64,000 nt of DNA from a virus: the IMG/VR virus record IMGVR_UViG_3300032050_000028, positions 1 to 64,000 of that record; one strand, 5' to 3'. The position numbers were made by a program, and so were the translations under genes. Each line of letters starts with the position of its first letter. Position 1 is the first letter of the stretch. Of this stretch, positions 39,493-49,049 are shown piece after piece. A model generated the notes under the pieces. It was not told the DNA's origin and did no database searches. It was given only the letters and a program-made list of their open reading frames with translations.

Positions 39493-42369
39493 ATGAAGTA
39501 TTTAAATCACAAAGATAATTACTTACAAAAAAGGTCTCAGATTAGAGAAAAACAACAAGAAGAACTCTTTTATAAAAATTTGCAGAAAGTTTATGAAAGT
39601 AGTCCAAATACTGGGCCATTAGGTAACGAGATTAACTGGGGAGACTCTTTATTGGGAAGACTTATAAACTCCACATTAAGAAAAGTTCAAGAAAATGCAA
39701 ACGCTCTTAGAATAGATATTCAAGGTAGAAGATTGAAGAATCATTTCAATTATATAATGCAAACATCTATTGAAGAAATTTCAAATGAAGATTCTGAAAC
39801 AGGTTCTAGAATATCTAGAATGAAAATAGCAACTCTTCTGAGAGCTTTGACTCAAGCAGTCGAAGATGGTCTTAGAGTTGGTGATATTAAAAATATCTGT
39901 GATGAAACAATTTTCGAGATAGATGCAATTCAGGTTGATGAAGAAAGTCAAGATGTAAAAGAAGAGTTGTTGGATAAATTAGAAGAATTTAGAAAATGGC
40001 TTGACCAATTCAAAGATGATGAAGGTGGGAGATCAAGAGAAGAAGAACTCAGTGAGGGTGAAGAAGGAGAAGGTGATGGTCAAGGAGAAGATTCTCAGTC
40101 AGCTGATGGTCAGACCGGTTCTGATGGAAAACCTATTTACACAACAATGATTAAATCATTAAAGTCACTTGCTCTTATTTTGGCTTATTATAAAAAAGTT
40201 ACAATAAATGCAAAACCTCAAGCTGATTCGAAAAAACATACATATGTTACAAAACAAGGTGATACATTGACTAAAATAGCAACAGATTTACAAACAAATA
40301 AATTCAAGTTAAAAGAAAAAGATATCTTGGCAAAGAATCAAATTGTAACACATAAAGGTGAAAAAAAGAAATTCGCTGAGTTTTTTGAGCCAGGAAAAGA
40401 CAAAAATACTCAAACGCTACCAGCTGAAATAGTACTTGTAATGGAGGACTTTATGTTCTTATTCGAAGATGCTTTAGGTGGTAGTAATAAAGAAGGTAGT
40501 AAAACGCCAATAGGCGCTGGTGGTGGTCAGGAAAGAGCCAATATCAAAACCGGTGAAGATTTTCTAACTCAGGCCTTTGCTAAACTTAAAAAGTCTTGTG
40601 AATTTTTAGAGTCTAAAGATAAAGACATTTCGGTGACAACTGATTTCTTAAATGCGGTTACATCACAAGCTGTTGTTAAAGATAAAAAAGTTACAGCTCG
40701 TGCAAAAAGAGTTATTTATAGTCTTTTCTTTGAAGTTAATCGATTTTTAGTTGGTGATAAAAAGAATACATTAAATGCGGCTCAAGATCCACTGTATAAA
40801 GAGAGTCTAGAAGTTTTAGATAATACTGGAACTACTATAAACGTGTCTCAAAAAATTGCAATCTTTACTAAAAGAGCGATGCAATTTGATGGTGAAAATC
40901 TTTACGGTGGTTTAGGTGATTTAGGAAAACCACTTAAGGAATATGTTGAGGCGATGAAAGTTCTTACAAAATCTCAAATTAAGAAAATAGAGCCTAAGAA
41001 AGAAGAAGGTGAAGAAGTAAAGAAAAATGAAAAAGTTCTTCTAAAATATGATTCATTTATTCGTAAAATAAATGAAGCTGAAGAAGGTGAGGGTGAAGGT
41101 GAAACTAAAAAGTCTGTATCTGACCAAATTAGAGAATATTACAATAAGAACTTTGACTTAAAATATTGGGCAATTTCACAAGATGATGTAGATGAAGTTG
41201 AAGAGAAAGTTAAAGAGTATAAAAAAGATAATGAAGGTCGAATAGTTATTCAAGGAATCGGACCTATTATTGAAATCTTTAGAATATTTAATAGAGCTTA
41301 TAAAATACATACTAAAAATGCTATACCTTTTTCAGGAAGAACAGATGGTAAATTAAATGCCATTACTATGAATCAATGGACCGCCTTTGGTAACACATCT
41401 GGTGAAATGTCGGGAAAAGGAGATGGTCCTTATAGAAATAATAGACTATTTAATAAGTGGGAAAATTATGTATTTGATGTTTTCAAAGAATATGAAGAGG
41501 TATTTGATAAAGGCACATCAATAAGAAATGGTGATAGAGTTAAAGATAACGCTGGTGCTATTCTTAGACAGATGATTTTAGACTTATTAGATGGTGAAGA
41601 ATTATATAAATCTAGTGATTCCGGTAGTACTGCGGGAACTCAAAAGAAATACCTTAACAAATATTTTGGTGAAGTGACTGATGACGTTGATATCAAAGAT
41701 GAGAGTGTTAGTGATAAAGATCCAAGAACTGGAAATCCAGATACTGAAGATATTGGTCCTATTGCTGATGCTATTGAAGAATTGAAGTATGTTTTTGTTA
41801 GAAGAGAGGAAGTCAAAGATGAATTGAATTCTGGTAAATTTGATGGAATGTCTTTTCAGATAAAGGCAACCAACGAAAAGGGAGAAGATGTTAGATTTTA
41901 TTTTAATATTCAAGATTTTCAAAAAGATTTCTATTATCTGACTTATTCAAGAACTTTTTACTATCACAATGCTTATTTAAAGTCTCAAATTAAGGGAGGA
42001 TCACCTACTGTGAGTAGAGAAGATTCCATTAAAAATGGAGCCCAGGTCAAATTAGAAAAAGAATCCTTTGGAATATTTGGGACAAAAATTAAAAAACAAG
42101 ATTTAATAGATTTTATACTTAAAAGAAAAGAAAAATTTGAAATTAACGCTATTGATTCAAAGGGAAAAAATGATGAAAAAGGAAAAACAATTTCAGTTAA
42201 AGATATTCACTTTTTATCTAAACAGAGTGGAGAGAAAGATAAAGAAACATATACTCTTTACAAAAATACGGATATGGCTAAATTGAGAGTTGCCATTGAC
42301 CAAACCTCTGGTTTTAAAAATATTTTAGAAAGTCTAAAATCTGATGAAAATATTTCAAAATCAAAATGA
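39493..42369 (+). CDS. Large unknown protein, putative internal head protein
   Basis: A 958-residue soluble, charged, helix-rich protein. It starts MKYLNHKDNYLQKRSQIREK, a diverged leader, with a possible V-Y-E|S cleavage point near residue 36. Low-complexity acidic stretches (~165-205) divide it. Residues ~247-285 (TYVTKQGDTLTKIATDLQTNKFKLKEKDILAKNQI) resemble a LysM repeat, which binds peptidoglycan or chitin-like glycans. No enzyme motif is seen. Its size, leader and position before the sheath suggest a virion protein delivered with DNA; tail or baseplate membership is the alternative. It overlaps the next gene by four bases. Confidence 0.7.
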   Translation: MKYLNHKDNYLQKRSQIREKQQEELFYKNLQKVYESSPNTGPLGNEINWGDSLLGRLINSTLRKVQENANALRIDIQGRRLKNHFNYIMQTSIEEISNEDSETGSRISRMKIATLLRALTQAVEDGLRVGDIKNICDETIFEIDAIQVDEESQDVKEELLDKLEEFRKWLDQFKDDEGGRSREEELSEGEEGEGDGQGEDSQSADGQTGSDGKPIYTTMIKSLKSLALILAYYKKVTINAKPQADSKKHTYVTKQGDTLTKIATDLQTNKFKLKEKDILAKNQIVTHKGEKKKFAEFFEPGKDKNTQTLPAEIVLVMEDFMFLFEDALGGSNKEGSKTPIGAGGGQERANIKTGEDFLTQAFAKLKKSCEFLESKDKDISVTTDFLNAVTSQAVVKDKKVTARAKRVIYSLFFEVNRFLVGDKKNTLNAAQDPLYKESLEVLDNTGTTINVSQKIAIFTKRAMQFDGENLYGGLGDLGKPLKEYVEAMKVLTKSQIKKIEPKKEEGEEVKKNEKVLLKYDSFIRKINEAEEGEGEGETKKSVSDQIREYYNKNFDLKYWAISQDDVDEVEEKVKEYKKDNEGRIVIQGIGPIIEIFRIFNRAYKIHTKNAIPFSGRTDGKLNAITMNQWTAFGNTSGEMSGKGDGPYRNNRLFNKWENYVFDVFKEYEEVFDKGTSIRNGDRVKDNAGAILRQMILDLLDGEELYKSSDSGSTAGTQKKYLNKYFGEVTDDVDIKDESVSDKDPRTGNPDTEDIGPIADAIEELKYVFVRREEVKDELNSGKFDGMSFQIKATNEKGEDVRFYFNIQDFQKDFYYLTYSRTFYYHNAYLKSQIKGGSPTVSREDSIKNGAQVKLEKESFGIFGTKIKKQDLIDFILKRKEKFEINAIDSKGKNDEKGKTISVKDIHFLSKQSGEKDKETYTLYKNTDMAKLRVAIDQTSGFKNILESLKSDENISKSK

Positions 42370-42899
42370 AATACTTAAAATACTTTGAAGATATTGAAAT
42401 TAAAGACACTGATAAACCTGATGTTAAACTTGCAAAGGAACAGACAAATGATGTGTCACAAAATTTATTAGAATATAATCAAAAAAAGTCTAAAATTGAA
42501 TCTCTCTATAGTAGCACTTCTAATAATTTAGAAATTGAAGAAGGTTTAAAAAAGATATTAGGTGAAGAAAAGGATAAAAATCCGTTTTTATCGGAACTTA
42601 CAAAATTATTAAGACTTCAAAAAGAAATATTTGATATTCAAAAAAATAAAACAGATGATAAAATTAAATTAGATGATTTTAATAGTGAAATGTCTTTAGC
42701 GCAGGGGTCTGATATTAAACAACGTATATCATTTAAATTGAATGATATTAAGTCGAGAATGGGTAGTTACGATGCTAAAATAGCCAATAAGATGAAAGAG
42801 TTACAAGACTTTAAAACTAAACATACTAAAAAAATGGAAGATTTAAAGAAAGAAATTACTAAAAATACACAGAATATTAAACAAGAAGACCAAAAATAG
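42366..42899 (+). CDS. Coiled-coil protein with capsid-targeting-like N-terminus
   Basis: A 177-residue, strongly helical, Lys/Glu-rich protein beginning MKYLKYFEDIEIKD. Two coiled-coil segments (~25-60 and ~120-177) are likely. Translationally coupled to the 958-residue protein (ATGA overlap), so it may form a complex with it. No membrane or catalytic feature is visible. Confidence 0.65.
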   Translation: MKYLKYFEDIEIKDTDKPDVKLAKEQTNDVSQNLLEYNQKKSKIESLYSSTSNNLEIEEGLKKILGEEKDKNPFLSELTKLLRLQKEIFDIQKNKTDDKIKLDDFNSEMSLAQGSDIKQRISFKLNDIKSRMGSYDAKIANKMKELQDFKTKHTKKMEDLKKEITKNTQNIKQEDQK

Positions 42900-42920
42900 A
42901 AAAAATATCATTTTTTCAAC

Positions 42921-42930
42921 TTTATATATA
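42921..42930 (+). promoter_or_regulatory. Putative late promoter motif before tail sheath (TTTATATATA)
   Basis: It lies 32 bases upstream of the sheath ATG at 42963; the leader is A-rich without a Shine-Dalgarno sequence. Confidence 0.5.
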
Positions 42931-42962
42931 CTATAAAAATTATAAAAAATTAAAATAACAAT

Positions 42963-45900
42963 ATGGCAATTCAAATTGGAAAATACAAGAGACCAGGAAT
43001 CTTCATCGAGGAATTTGACAAATCAGTCATAACTAGTCCTGTGGTAGAAGGAATCACAAATTTAATTATTGGGGTTTCTAAAAAAGGACCAGTTAATACT
43101 CCAATCAGAGTCACTACTACTGGTGATTTTGAGTCTATTTTTGGTCAATTAGATAGATCTCTTGAGAGAAAAGGATCATTCTTTCACAGAACAGTTGCAA
43201 AAATGCTTGAAACAGCTCCTGTTTTTGCAATGAACTTGTTATTAACAGACGATACTTTAGATGTGATTGAATATCAATCATTATCATCTTCTTCTGGATA
43301 TAACAACGACATTGAAAGAGAAGGTCCATATAGAAGATTTTTTGATACTACTGGTTTCTGGAAAAGAGACACTGAGTCATTTATTAATCTTACAAAAAAT
43401 AACTTAGGTTACTCAGAGAGAGCATTAAGTCTAACTAACTTATCAGATAGATATGTAACTATATTTACTTTCAAATCTACATTAACTGGTTTTGATAGAA
43501 CTATGTTAGAGTGGTACGGATCAATTGAAAGAATGCCAGCTTATGTCAATCCTAATGATTATGCGTCTGATTACTTAGTGGATGTTGTTATTGTAGCTGG
43601 TGATTGGTCAAATTATCAAGAACTTGCTGTTGATAACAGATGGAGTGCTTACTTTAATGCTTCTGGTTTGAGAAAGAGTGAAGTTAGAAACTTCGCCAAT
43701 GATAGAAATATCACTACACTTGCTTATTATGAAGGATTGTCATTAATACCATATTTTAGAGATTTAAACGGAAGAAATATATTTATTGAAACTACAATTA
43801 ACAGAGATACTGATAGAACTGGTGTGTTCTGTGCATTTAACAATGATTTAGTTGAAAAAGACTATTACACAGGATTACTTGACTTATTAGGTAATACTTT
43901 AGTTGGAGCTGAAGATATGGATGTTAATTTCCTTTCTTATAAAGAAACCATCACTGAATCTGTGATGATTACTAATACTCCATTAGACTTACCTGGTAAC
44001 GTAACTGCTATGTTGGGTGGTACTTGGTCCGGATATGGATATATTAATCAAGATCCTCATGCATTTGGTGGAAACGTTTCTGGTGGTGTTAAGCCTTCGG
44101 GTGTTGTGGTAAATGCTGATGAGAGAACTGCTTGGTTTGCTGAATATTCGGTGTATGGTGTTACAAGACCGACTTCTCCTATCACATCTTCAACTCAATC
44201 TATTAGTGTTGATTATGATTTGATATCTGATTCTTATGTTGTTATTGGAGAGACTTATATTCCTGTTCAAGGAACATCATCTGGTTCAGTTACACTTAAT
44301 ATAAGTGCTTCTGATTATCCTTACTCTACAACTACTGCGACATACCGTTCAGTATTTGTTATTGATAATACTGGTGAAATCTCAGTTATTAATAGCTTGA
44401 CAGAAGGTGTTAATCCAAGTGTCGCTACAACAGATATCGTATTAGGATATATTGATGTTGATGTAAATGCTAATCAATTTGTCAATTTAGGTTCACTTGT
44501 ATCTAACTTTATAAATGTTAATGTTGGAACACAAGGATTTATTGATTATCAATTTGGTACTCAATCTGGTGACGACTATTATATCTCATTAGAAGACCCA
44601 ACTACTGGTAAAATTAAAATTACATTTAATGATACAGCGGCAATCGCTAGTCCATCTAACTACGATCAATACAGAAGATTTAAACTATTTAACAGATTAA
44701 CAAATATTATTGATAGCCCAGGAAAAGATAAAATGACTCTTTTACTTGGACCAACTGATACTGATGTGAAATATAGTATGTCGAATGTGACTATTTCAAA
44801 TATTGTTAATTCAACAACTCAAAATAAGTCGTTTATTTTAACAACTGGTCTTTCACAAGCCGAACTTTCTAATGTATTAGGTGGTATGTTTATTCTTTAT
44901 ACTGAAGATAACGAATTCTTACTTGGATTTGATGGCGTAATCACTAAGGATGAAGTTGCTGGAACAAGCTTAAATGAATTGGGAGTTGTTGCAAAATACT
45001 CTAAATTCTATCAAAGATATTTTGATGGTCAAATCAATACAAAAGACTTCTTCTACGCTAACAGACTATATCTTGATGCTTCGGCTATGGATGGTGGATT
45101 TGCTAACGCGTATGCTTCTACAGGTGGAACAGTTGATGTGGTATTTGTGGATGGAGAATCTGCTCCTCTTGGATCACCTACGTCTTCATACGCTGGTTAT
45201 GATTATATTATCTTCAATGCTCCTAGCTTTGAAACTGAGACTAACTTAGCAACTTTTGAACAACTAATGTTCCCTTCAGCTTCTAAAAATAAAGGATCAT
45301 TTACAATAGTATCAAACTCTGTAAATGCTGGTCAAACTCCAGCTCAGTTAGCAGCGGCTCTTGGTTATACAGCTTCTAACTTCTTCGCTTATCAAGTTAA
45401 TGAAGAAGTTGAATATGAAGAACTATTTGATGTTAGTCTTATTTATGACTATTTAGGAAGACATTATTTAAGAATGTTCTTAGATGGAAATGGAGTACTT
45501 TCGGTTGAGTTTAAAGACTCTTTACTTGATAGTGATATTGATGTTGATCCTGAAGCAAATAATACTTTCTATGTTCAATCTGATAAGTCAAACTTTACTC
45601 AGACTATTGAACTTGAGGTTCCATCTGGTTATGTTCAAACACCTAATAAGATTTTAATTGATGGTGCTAGATATACAGAAATTAAAGTTGGTGATTTCTT
45701 AGAGGCTTTCTATGATACATCACTTTTACAAGTTGGTGAATATCCAAGAAAAATAACTAGAGTTCTTTCTAAAAGACAATATAGTGGAGATCCATCACTT
45801 GTTGAGGTTACTTGTGACTCAAGAATTGCTATAAGAAACTTTGGTGGTGACTTACAAACTACAAGATTTGTAACAATCGATCAATATGCTACTACATATA

Positions 45901-46943
45901 AGGCAATCTCTCTTAAAGGATTTAGAATCAGAAATGCTTCACTTCCTGATGGTACAGAATCTAAGCAAAATGCTATCTTAAACTTAGTTGCTAAAGGAAC
46001 ACCTTTATTTAAAGCAACAACTAATAAAGAAGCAATTGACTTTAGATATTTAATTGACTCATTTGGATTGGGTCTTACTGAAAGAAGTAAGCAACAATTG
46101 ATGGATATTTGTGGAGATAGATTAGACTCATTCGGTTTCATTAACATGCCGTCTGCTAGATCTTTCAAAAATTCATCTTCGCCTTCTTTTGTTAATAATG
46201 AAGGAGTTTTACAAACTGCGTTTATTGCTTCAGGAGGTGATCCTGAGAGTAATCCAGCATTCCTTTACTCATTTGGTGAAGGAGGAGGAACAACTTGTGT
46301 AGGATACTTCTTCCCTTATGTAAATATAAATGATAATGGAAGACCTTTAGATCATCCACCAGCTCCATTCGTAGCAACTACATATATGAGAAAACATATC
46401 TCTAATGTAGGAAATGTTACTCCTTGGACGATAGCTGCGGGTGTTACTAATGGTAGAATTACAAACATCAATAGTTTGGAACAAGATTTAACTCCAAGTG
46501 ATATTGAAAACCTTAACATAGCTCAAATGAATCCTTTGGTATTCAAAAGAAATAGAGGTTTTGTAATTGAGACTGAAAATACGGCTCAGACTCTTTATAA
46601 GTCAGCTCTTTCTTACATTCACGTAAGAGAGGTATTGATTGAACTTGAGAGAGAGTTATCGAGAATGTTATTGGACTTCCAGTGGAAATTTAATACACCA
46701 GATATCAGAGCTGAAATTAAGTTAAGAGCTGACGTTATTTGTGAAACATATGTTGGTAAAAATGGTTTATATAACTATTTCAATAAAATGGATGATGAAA
46801 ATAACACTCCAGAAATCATTGATAATCAAATCGGTGTTCTTGATACTTATGTTGAACCAATCAAAGGAATGGGTGTTATTGTTAATAACATTACGATTCT
46901 TAGAACAGGTGCTATCAGTGCTGGTGGTTTCATCAACTCTTAA
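42963..46943 (+). CDS. gp18: Tail sheath protein, T4 gp18-like, enlarged
   Basis: A 1326-residue contractile sheath subunit, twice the T4 length (659). The N-terminus is typical: QIGKYKRPGIFIEEFDKSVI (4-23), a LIIGVSKKGPVNTPIRVTTTGDFESIFG segment, and RTVAKMLETAPVFAMNLLLTDD. The C-terminal core is also conserved: KSALSYIHVREVLIELERELSRMLLDFQWKFNTPDIRAEIKLRADVICETYVGKNGLYNYFNKMDDENNTPEIIDNQIGVLDTYVEPIKGMGVIVNNI is present at ~1214-1310, read in shorter motifs such as IHVREVLIELERELSRML and RAEIKLRADVICETY. The extra ~650 residues (~330-1050) are Ser/Thr/Asp-rich beta domains, probably displayed on the tail surface. Confidence 0.92.
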   Translation: MAIQIGKYKRPGIFIEEFDKSVITSPVVEGITNLIIGVSKKGPVNTPIRVTTTGDFESIFGQLDRSLERKGSFFHRTVAKMLETAPVFAMNLLLTDDTLDVIEYQSLSSSSGYNNDIEREGPYRRFFDTTGFWKRDTESFINLTKNNLGYSERALSLTNLSDRYVTIFTFKSTLTGFDRTMLEWYGSIERMPAYVNPNDYASDYLVDVVIVAGDWSNYQELAVDNRWSAYFNASGLRKSEVRNFANDRNITTLAYYEGLSLIPYFRDLNGRNIFIETTINRDTDRTGVFCAFNNDLVEKDYYTGLLDLLGNTLVGAEDMDVNFLSYKETITESVMITNTPLDLPGNVTAMLGGTWSGYGYINQDPHAFGGNVSGGVKPSGVVVNADERTAWFAEYSVYGVTRPTSPITSSTQSISVDYDLISDSYVVIGETYIPVQGTSSGSVTLNISASDYPYSTTTATYRSVFVIDNTGEISVINSLTEGVNPSVATTDIVLGYIDVDVNANQFVNLGSLVSNFINVNVGTQGFIDYQFGTQSGDDYYISLEDPTTGKIKITFNDTAAIASPSNYDQYRRFKLFNRLTNIIDSPGKDKMTLLLGPTDTDVKYSMSNVTISNIVNSTTQNKSFILTTGLSQAELSNVLGGMFILYTEDNEFLLGFDGVITKDEVAGTSLNELGVVAKYSKFYQRYFDGQINTKDFFYANRLYLDASAMDGGFANAYASTGGTVDVVFVDGESAPLGSPTSSYAGYDYIIFNAPSFETETNLATFEQLMFPSASKNKGSFTIVSNSVNAGQTPAQLAAALGYTASNFFAYQVNEEVEYEELFDVSLIYDYLGRHYLRMFLDGNGVLSVEFKDSLLDSDIDVDPEANNTFYVQSDKSNFTQTIELEVPSGYVQTPNKILIDGARYTEIKVGDFLEAFYDTSLLQVGEYPRKITRVLSKRQYSGDPSLVEVTCDSRIAIRNFGGDLQTTRFVTIDQYATTYKAISLKGFRIRNASLPDGTESKQNAILNLVAKGTPLFKATTNKEAIDFRYLIDSFGLGLTERSKQQLMDICGDRLDSFGFINMPSARSFKNSSSPSFVNNEGVLQTAFIASGGDPESNPAFLYSFGEGGGTTCVGYFFPYVNINDNGRPLDHPPAPFVATTYMRKHISNVGNVTPWTIAAGVTNGRITNINSLEQDLTPSDIENLNIAQMNPLVFKRNRGFVIETENTAQTLYKSALSYIHVREVLIELERELSRMLLDFQWKFNTPDIRAEIKLRADVICETYVGKNGLYNYFNKMDDENNTPEIIDNQIGVLDTYVEPIKGMGVIVNNITILRTGAISAGGFINS

Positions 46944-46966
46944 GATAAGAATAATTAAACAATCTA

Positions 46967-46992
46967 AAACCTCCAATTATAATTGGAGGTTT
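46967..46992 (+). terminator. Terminator after tail sheath gene
   Basis: Perfect 12-bp stem AAACCTCCAATT/AATTGGAGGTTT with a T tract, 23 bases after the stop codon. Confidence 0.9.
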
Positions 46993-47080
46993 TTTTATTT
47001 ATAATATAAACTTATTTGAAATTATTAATTATAATAGAGGAGATAAACTCTCGAATATATAAAAAAAAATATTTAATAAT

Positions 47081-48022
47081 ATGTCAGATAATAAAAAACA
47101 AGAAATGTCAGAAGAAGACTACTTAAAAAAACATTTAAGTGAGTTAGAAACTGGTAAAAAAATTGCTGATGGGGAGATTCCATTTATTCAACAAGTAGAT
47201 GCTTCAAGAACTACAGATTTACAATTCTTTAATATGGATGTAAATCAACTACCTTGTGGTCAATTTTATCCAACCGGAACACTCTTTATGGTAAGACCAG
47301 CTCAAGTGAAAGAAATACAAGCTTATTCTATGGTTGATGATGAAAACTTCTACGATATAGTTGAAAAAATGAATGATATGCTTCAAGCGTGTGTTAGGAT
47401 TAAATACCCTGATGGTAAAGTTGGATCATTTCTTGAGGTTAAAGACCAGGACAGGTTATATTTAATATTTTTAATTAGAGAGCTTACTTTTCAACAAGGA
47501 AACTCTTTAGCTGTTACGCTAAATTGTGGTGCTTGTGGTGCTGAGCAAAAAATAGAATTAAACAGAAATCACTTTGACTATTATGATATCGATGAGAAGT
47601 TACAAAAATATTTTAGTTTGTCTTCAAGAACTTTTAATTTCAAAACGGTCAATGGTAAAAACTTTGAATTAACTCCTCCAAATATTGGATTACAAAAAGC
47701 ATTTACCGACTATATTGTCAAAGAAAATAATGAAAAAAGAACACCAAATCTTTCTTTCTTAAAGATTATTCCATTTATGTTACCAGGTAGAACTGCAATA
47801 ACATACGACGGTATCAAAGCTAAATTAAAAGAGTTTGAAGAAATGGATGATATCTCTTTCCAATTTTTGAATGCTGCTGTTACAAAGATGACTTTTGGTA
47901 TCAAAGATTTGAAAAAAACTTGTGAGTGCGGTGCGGAGGTCCGCACTGATATGCAATTTCCCAACGGAGCCTCAGGCATTTTCGTTGTTTCAGATGCCTT
48001 TGAAGCATATATTAAAGAATAA
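47081..48022 (+). CDS. gp26: Baseplate hub protein, T4 gp26/gp51 family
   Basis: A 313-residue protein with the T4 baseplate-hub family pattern: DLQFFNMDVNQLPCGQFYPTGTLFMVRPAQVKEIQAYSMVDDENFYDIVEKMNDMLQAC is represented by motifs LPCGQFYP (~57-64), VKEIQAYSMVDDENF (~75-89), and LIFLIRELTFQQGNSLAVTLNC (~127-148). Two CGxCG-like clusters, NCGACGAEQ (~147-155) and CECGAEVRTDMQF (~283-295), probably bind one zinc. In T4 gp26 is a minor hub protein needed for assembly. The gene's 3' end overlaps a small downstream gene by 29 bases, and a 6-bp GC-rich hairpin lies in its coding sequence at 47931-47946. Confidence 0.72.
   Translation: MSDNKKQEMSEEDYLKKHLSELETGKKIADGEIPFIQQVDASRTTDLQFFNMDVNQLPCGQFYPTGTLFMVRPAQVKEIQAYSMVDDENFYDIVEKMNDMLQACVRIKYPDGKVGSFLEVKDQDRLYLIFLIRELTFQQGNSLAVTLNCGACGAEQKIELNRNHFDYYDIDEKLQKYFSLSSRTFNFKTVNGKNFELTPPNIGLQKAFTDYIVKENNEKRTPNLSFLKIIPFMLPGRTAITYDGIKAKLKEFEEMDDISFQFLNAAVTKMTFGIKDLKKTCECGAEVRTDMQFPNGASGIFVVSDAFEAYIKE
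47931..47946 (+). other. GC-rich inverted repeat inside the hub gene
   Basis: GTGCGG and CCGCAC are perfect inverted copies around AGGT. It is strikingly GC-rich for this genome and lies 47 bases before the overlapping downstream start codon, so it may influence ribosome movement or coupling. Coding constraint by the Cys-Gly motif could also explain part of it. Confidence 0.4.
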
Positions 48023-48248
48023 ATTACAGCTTCAAAAACATTTTCATCTTCAAGAATGGGCAATTGATGGTTGGCCATTCTGGATGTTTGAAGAAAACAT
48101 CAAACTCGTTAATGAATTAATTGAAGAGGAAGAAAAAGAGAAGAAGAAACAAGAAGATGATCATTCAAAGTCAATGCCTGACACATCTTCAATGATGAAG
48201 GGAGCTGGAAACTTTAGTGCGCCAAATTTCAGTATGCCAAAGTTCTAA
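47994..48248 (+). CDS. Small overlapping protein after the hub gene
   Basis: An 84-residue protein if started at 47994, reading in the +1 frame relative to the hub gene and overlapping it by 29 bases. The sequence LQLQKHFHLQEWAIDGWPFWMFEENIKLVNELIEEEEKEKKK is helical, and the tail is Met/Ser/Pro/Phe-rich (SAPNFSMPKF). A frame-compatible ATG at 47922 would lengthen the overlap to 101 bases and is less likely. Position suggests a baseplate-hub assembly partner. No slippery site is evident, so re-initiation is the simpler model. Confidence 0.6.
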   Translation: MPLKHILKNKLQLQKHFHLQEWAIDGWPFWMFEENIKLVNELIEEEEKEKKKQEDDHSKSMPDTSSMMKGAGNFSAPNFSMPKF

Positions 48249-48262
48249 AACTGTAGAAATAA

Positions 48263-48292
48263 AAAACCCACCAAAATTTGGTGGGTTTTTTT
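48263..48292. terminator. Bidirectional terminator between hub and tail-tube genes
   Basis: Stem AACCCACCAAA/TTTGGTGGGTT flanked by A and T runs, located between convergent genes and usable from both sides. Confidence 0.85.
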
Positions 48293-48310
48293 GTTTTAAG
48301 TAGTTTAATA

Positions 48311-48931
48311 TTAATAACCACTAACGATTGGTGGATTAATCTGAAACTGAGCATCAATGTACTCATCGATGAAGTAATCAGCTACGAAATCAGCTGAAAC
48401 GTTTTCTTGAATGTTGTTAGAACCCCAGTCAAGTGAAAATCCACTTATTTTGGTTAATTGAACGTTTTGAAAAGTTACTCTTCTTAATACAACACCTTTC
48501 TTATCGTGTTGATTTACAATAATTGTTCCGATGATATCAGATTTATAGTGAAGAGCTCCGTTTTGAGAGTTGAACACTAAATCGTACCAAGCTTTTAAAG
48601 TATTCCAAGTTTCCATAGAACCTGCTTGATTCACATTCACTTGGAATGGAATTGAAAAAGCAATGTCTGTTTTATCCGGAGGAGTCATAAACATTCTAGT
48701 TGAATACTTGAATCTTTGTGGTTTTGCTGTAACTCCAAATTCAGTTAAGTTTAAGTCTATTTTAGTTGCGTTTTGAAGCAATAAAAGTGGATCTCTACCT
48801 TGAGCTTGAAGTATAACTGGTAAGATAAAGTTTATCTCAAACAGGTTTAAGTATACAACCTCATCAGGTAATGTTCCAGGTCCCCCTGGTGTTCCTGTGT
48901 TAATTACTTGAGTAAAATGTGGTAATCCCAT
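48311..48931 (-). CDS. gp19: Tail tube protein, T4 gp19-like
   Basis: A 206-residue protein with the gp19 fold pattern: an N-terminal loop, LNLFEINFILPVILQ, a long SIPFQVNVNQAGSMETWNTLKAWYDLVFNSQNGALHYKSDIIGTIIV stretch represented by WNTLKAWYDLVF and YKSDIIGTIIVNQHDKKG, then VTFQNVQLTKISGFSLDWGSN and a C-terminal VSADFVADYF strand. These match the tube/Hcp-type architecture, in which W...W and the final beta strand form the ring. T4 gp19 is 163 residues. Unlike T4, it is convergent with, not downstream of, the sheath gene, and separated by the hub gene. Confidence 0.82.
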   Translation of the reverse strand: MGLPHFTQVINTGTPGGPGTLPDEVVYLNLFEINFILPVILQAQGRDPLLLLQNATKIDLNLTEFGVTAKPQRFKYSTRMFMTPPDKTDIAFSIPFQVNVNQAGSMETWNTLKAWYDLVFNSQNGALHYKSDIIGTIIVNQHDKKGVVLRRVTFQNVQLTKISGFSLDWGSNNIQENVSADFVADYFIDEYIDAQFQINPPIVSGY

Positions 48932-49049
48932 GTTTTTTATTATTTTTTTGTATATTATATATTTTTCTCGTTTTTGTCTCTAAGTCTTTTTGAAACAAAT
49001 ATGTTGTAAAAATTGCCTTTTCCACTTTTTAGATTTAATAGATATAATT

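Noticed and set aside
46741-47004. Plus-strand 87-codon frame overlapping the end of the sheath gene
   Set aside because: It lies almost wholly within conserved sheath coding sequence and runs into the terminator hairpin.
47081-48248. Programmed frameshift joining the hub gene and its downstream overlapping gene
   Set aside because: It would need a +1 or -2 shift and I see no slippery sequence; re-initiation at the ATG at 47994 is simpler.
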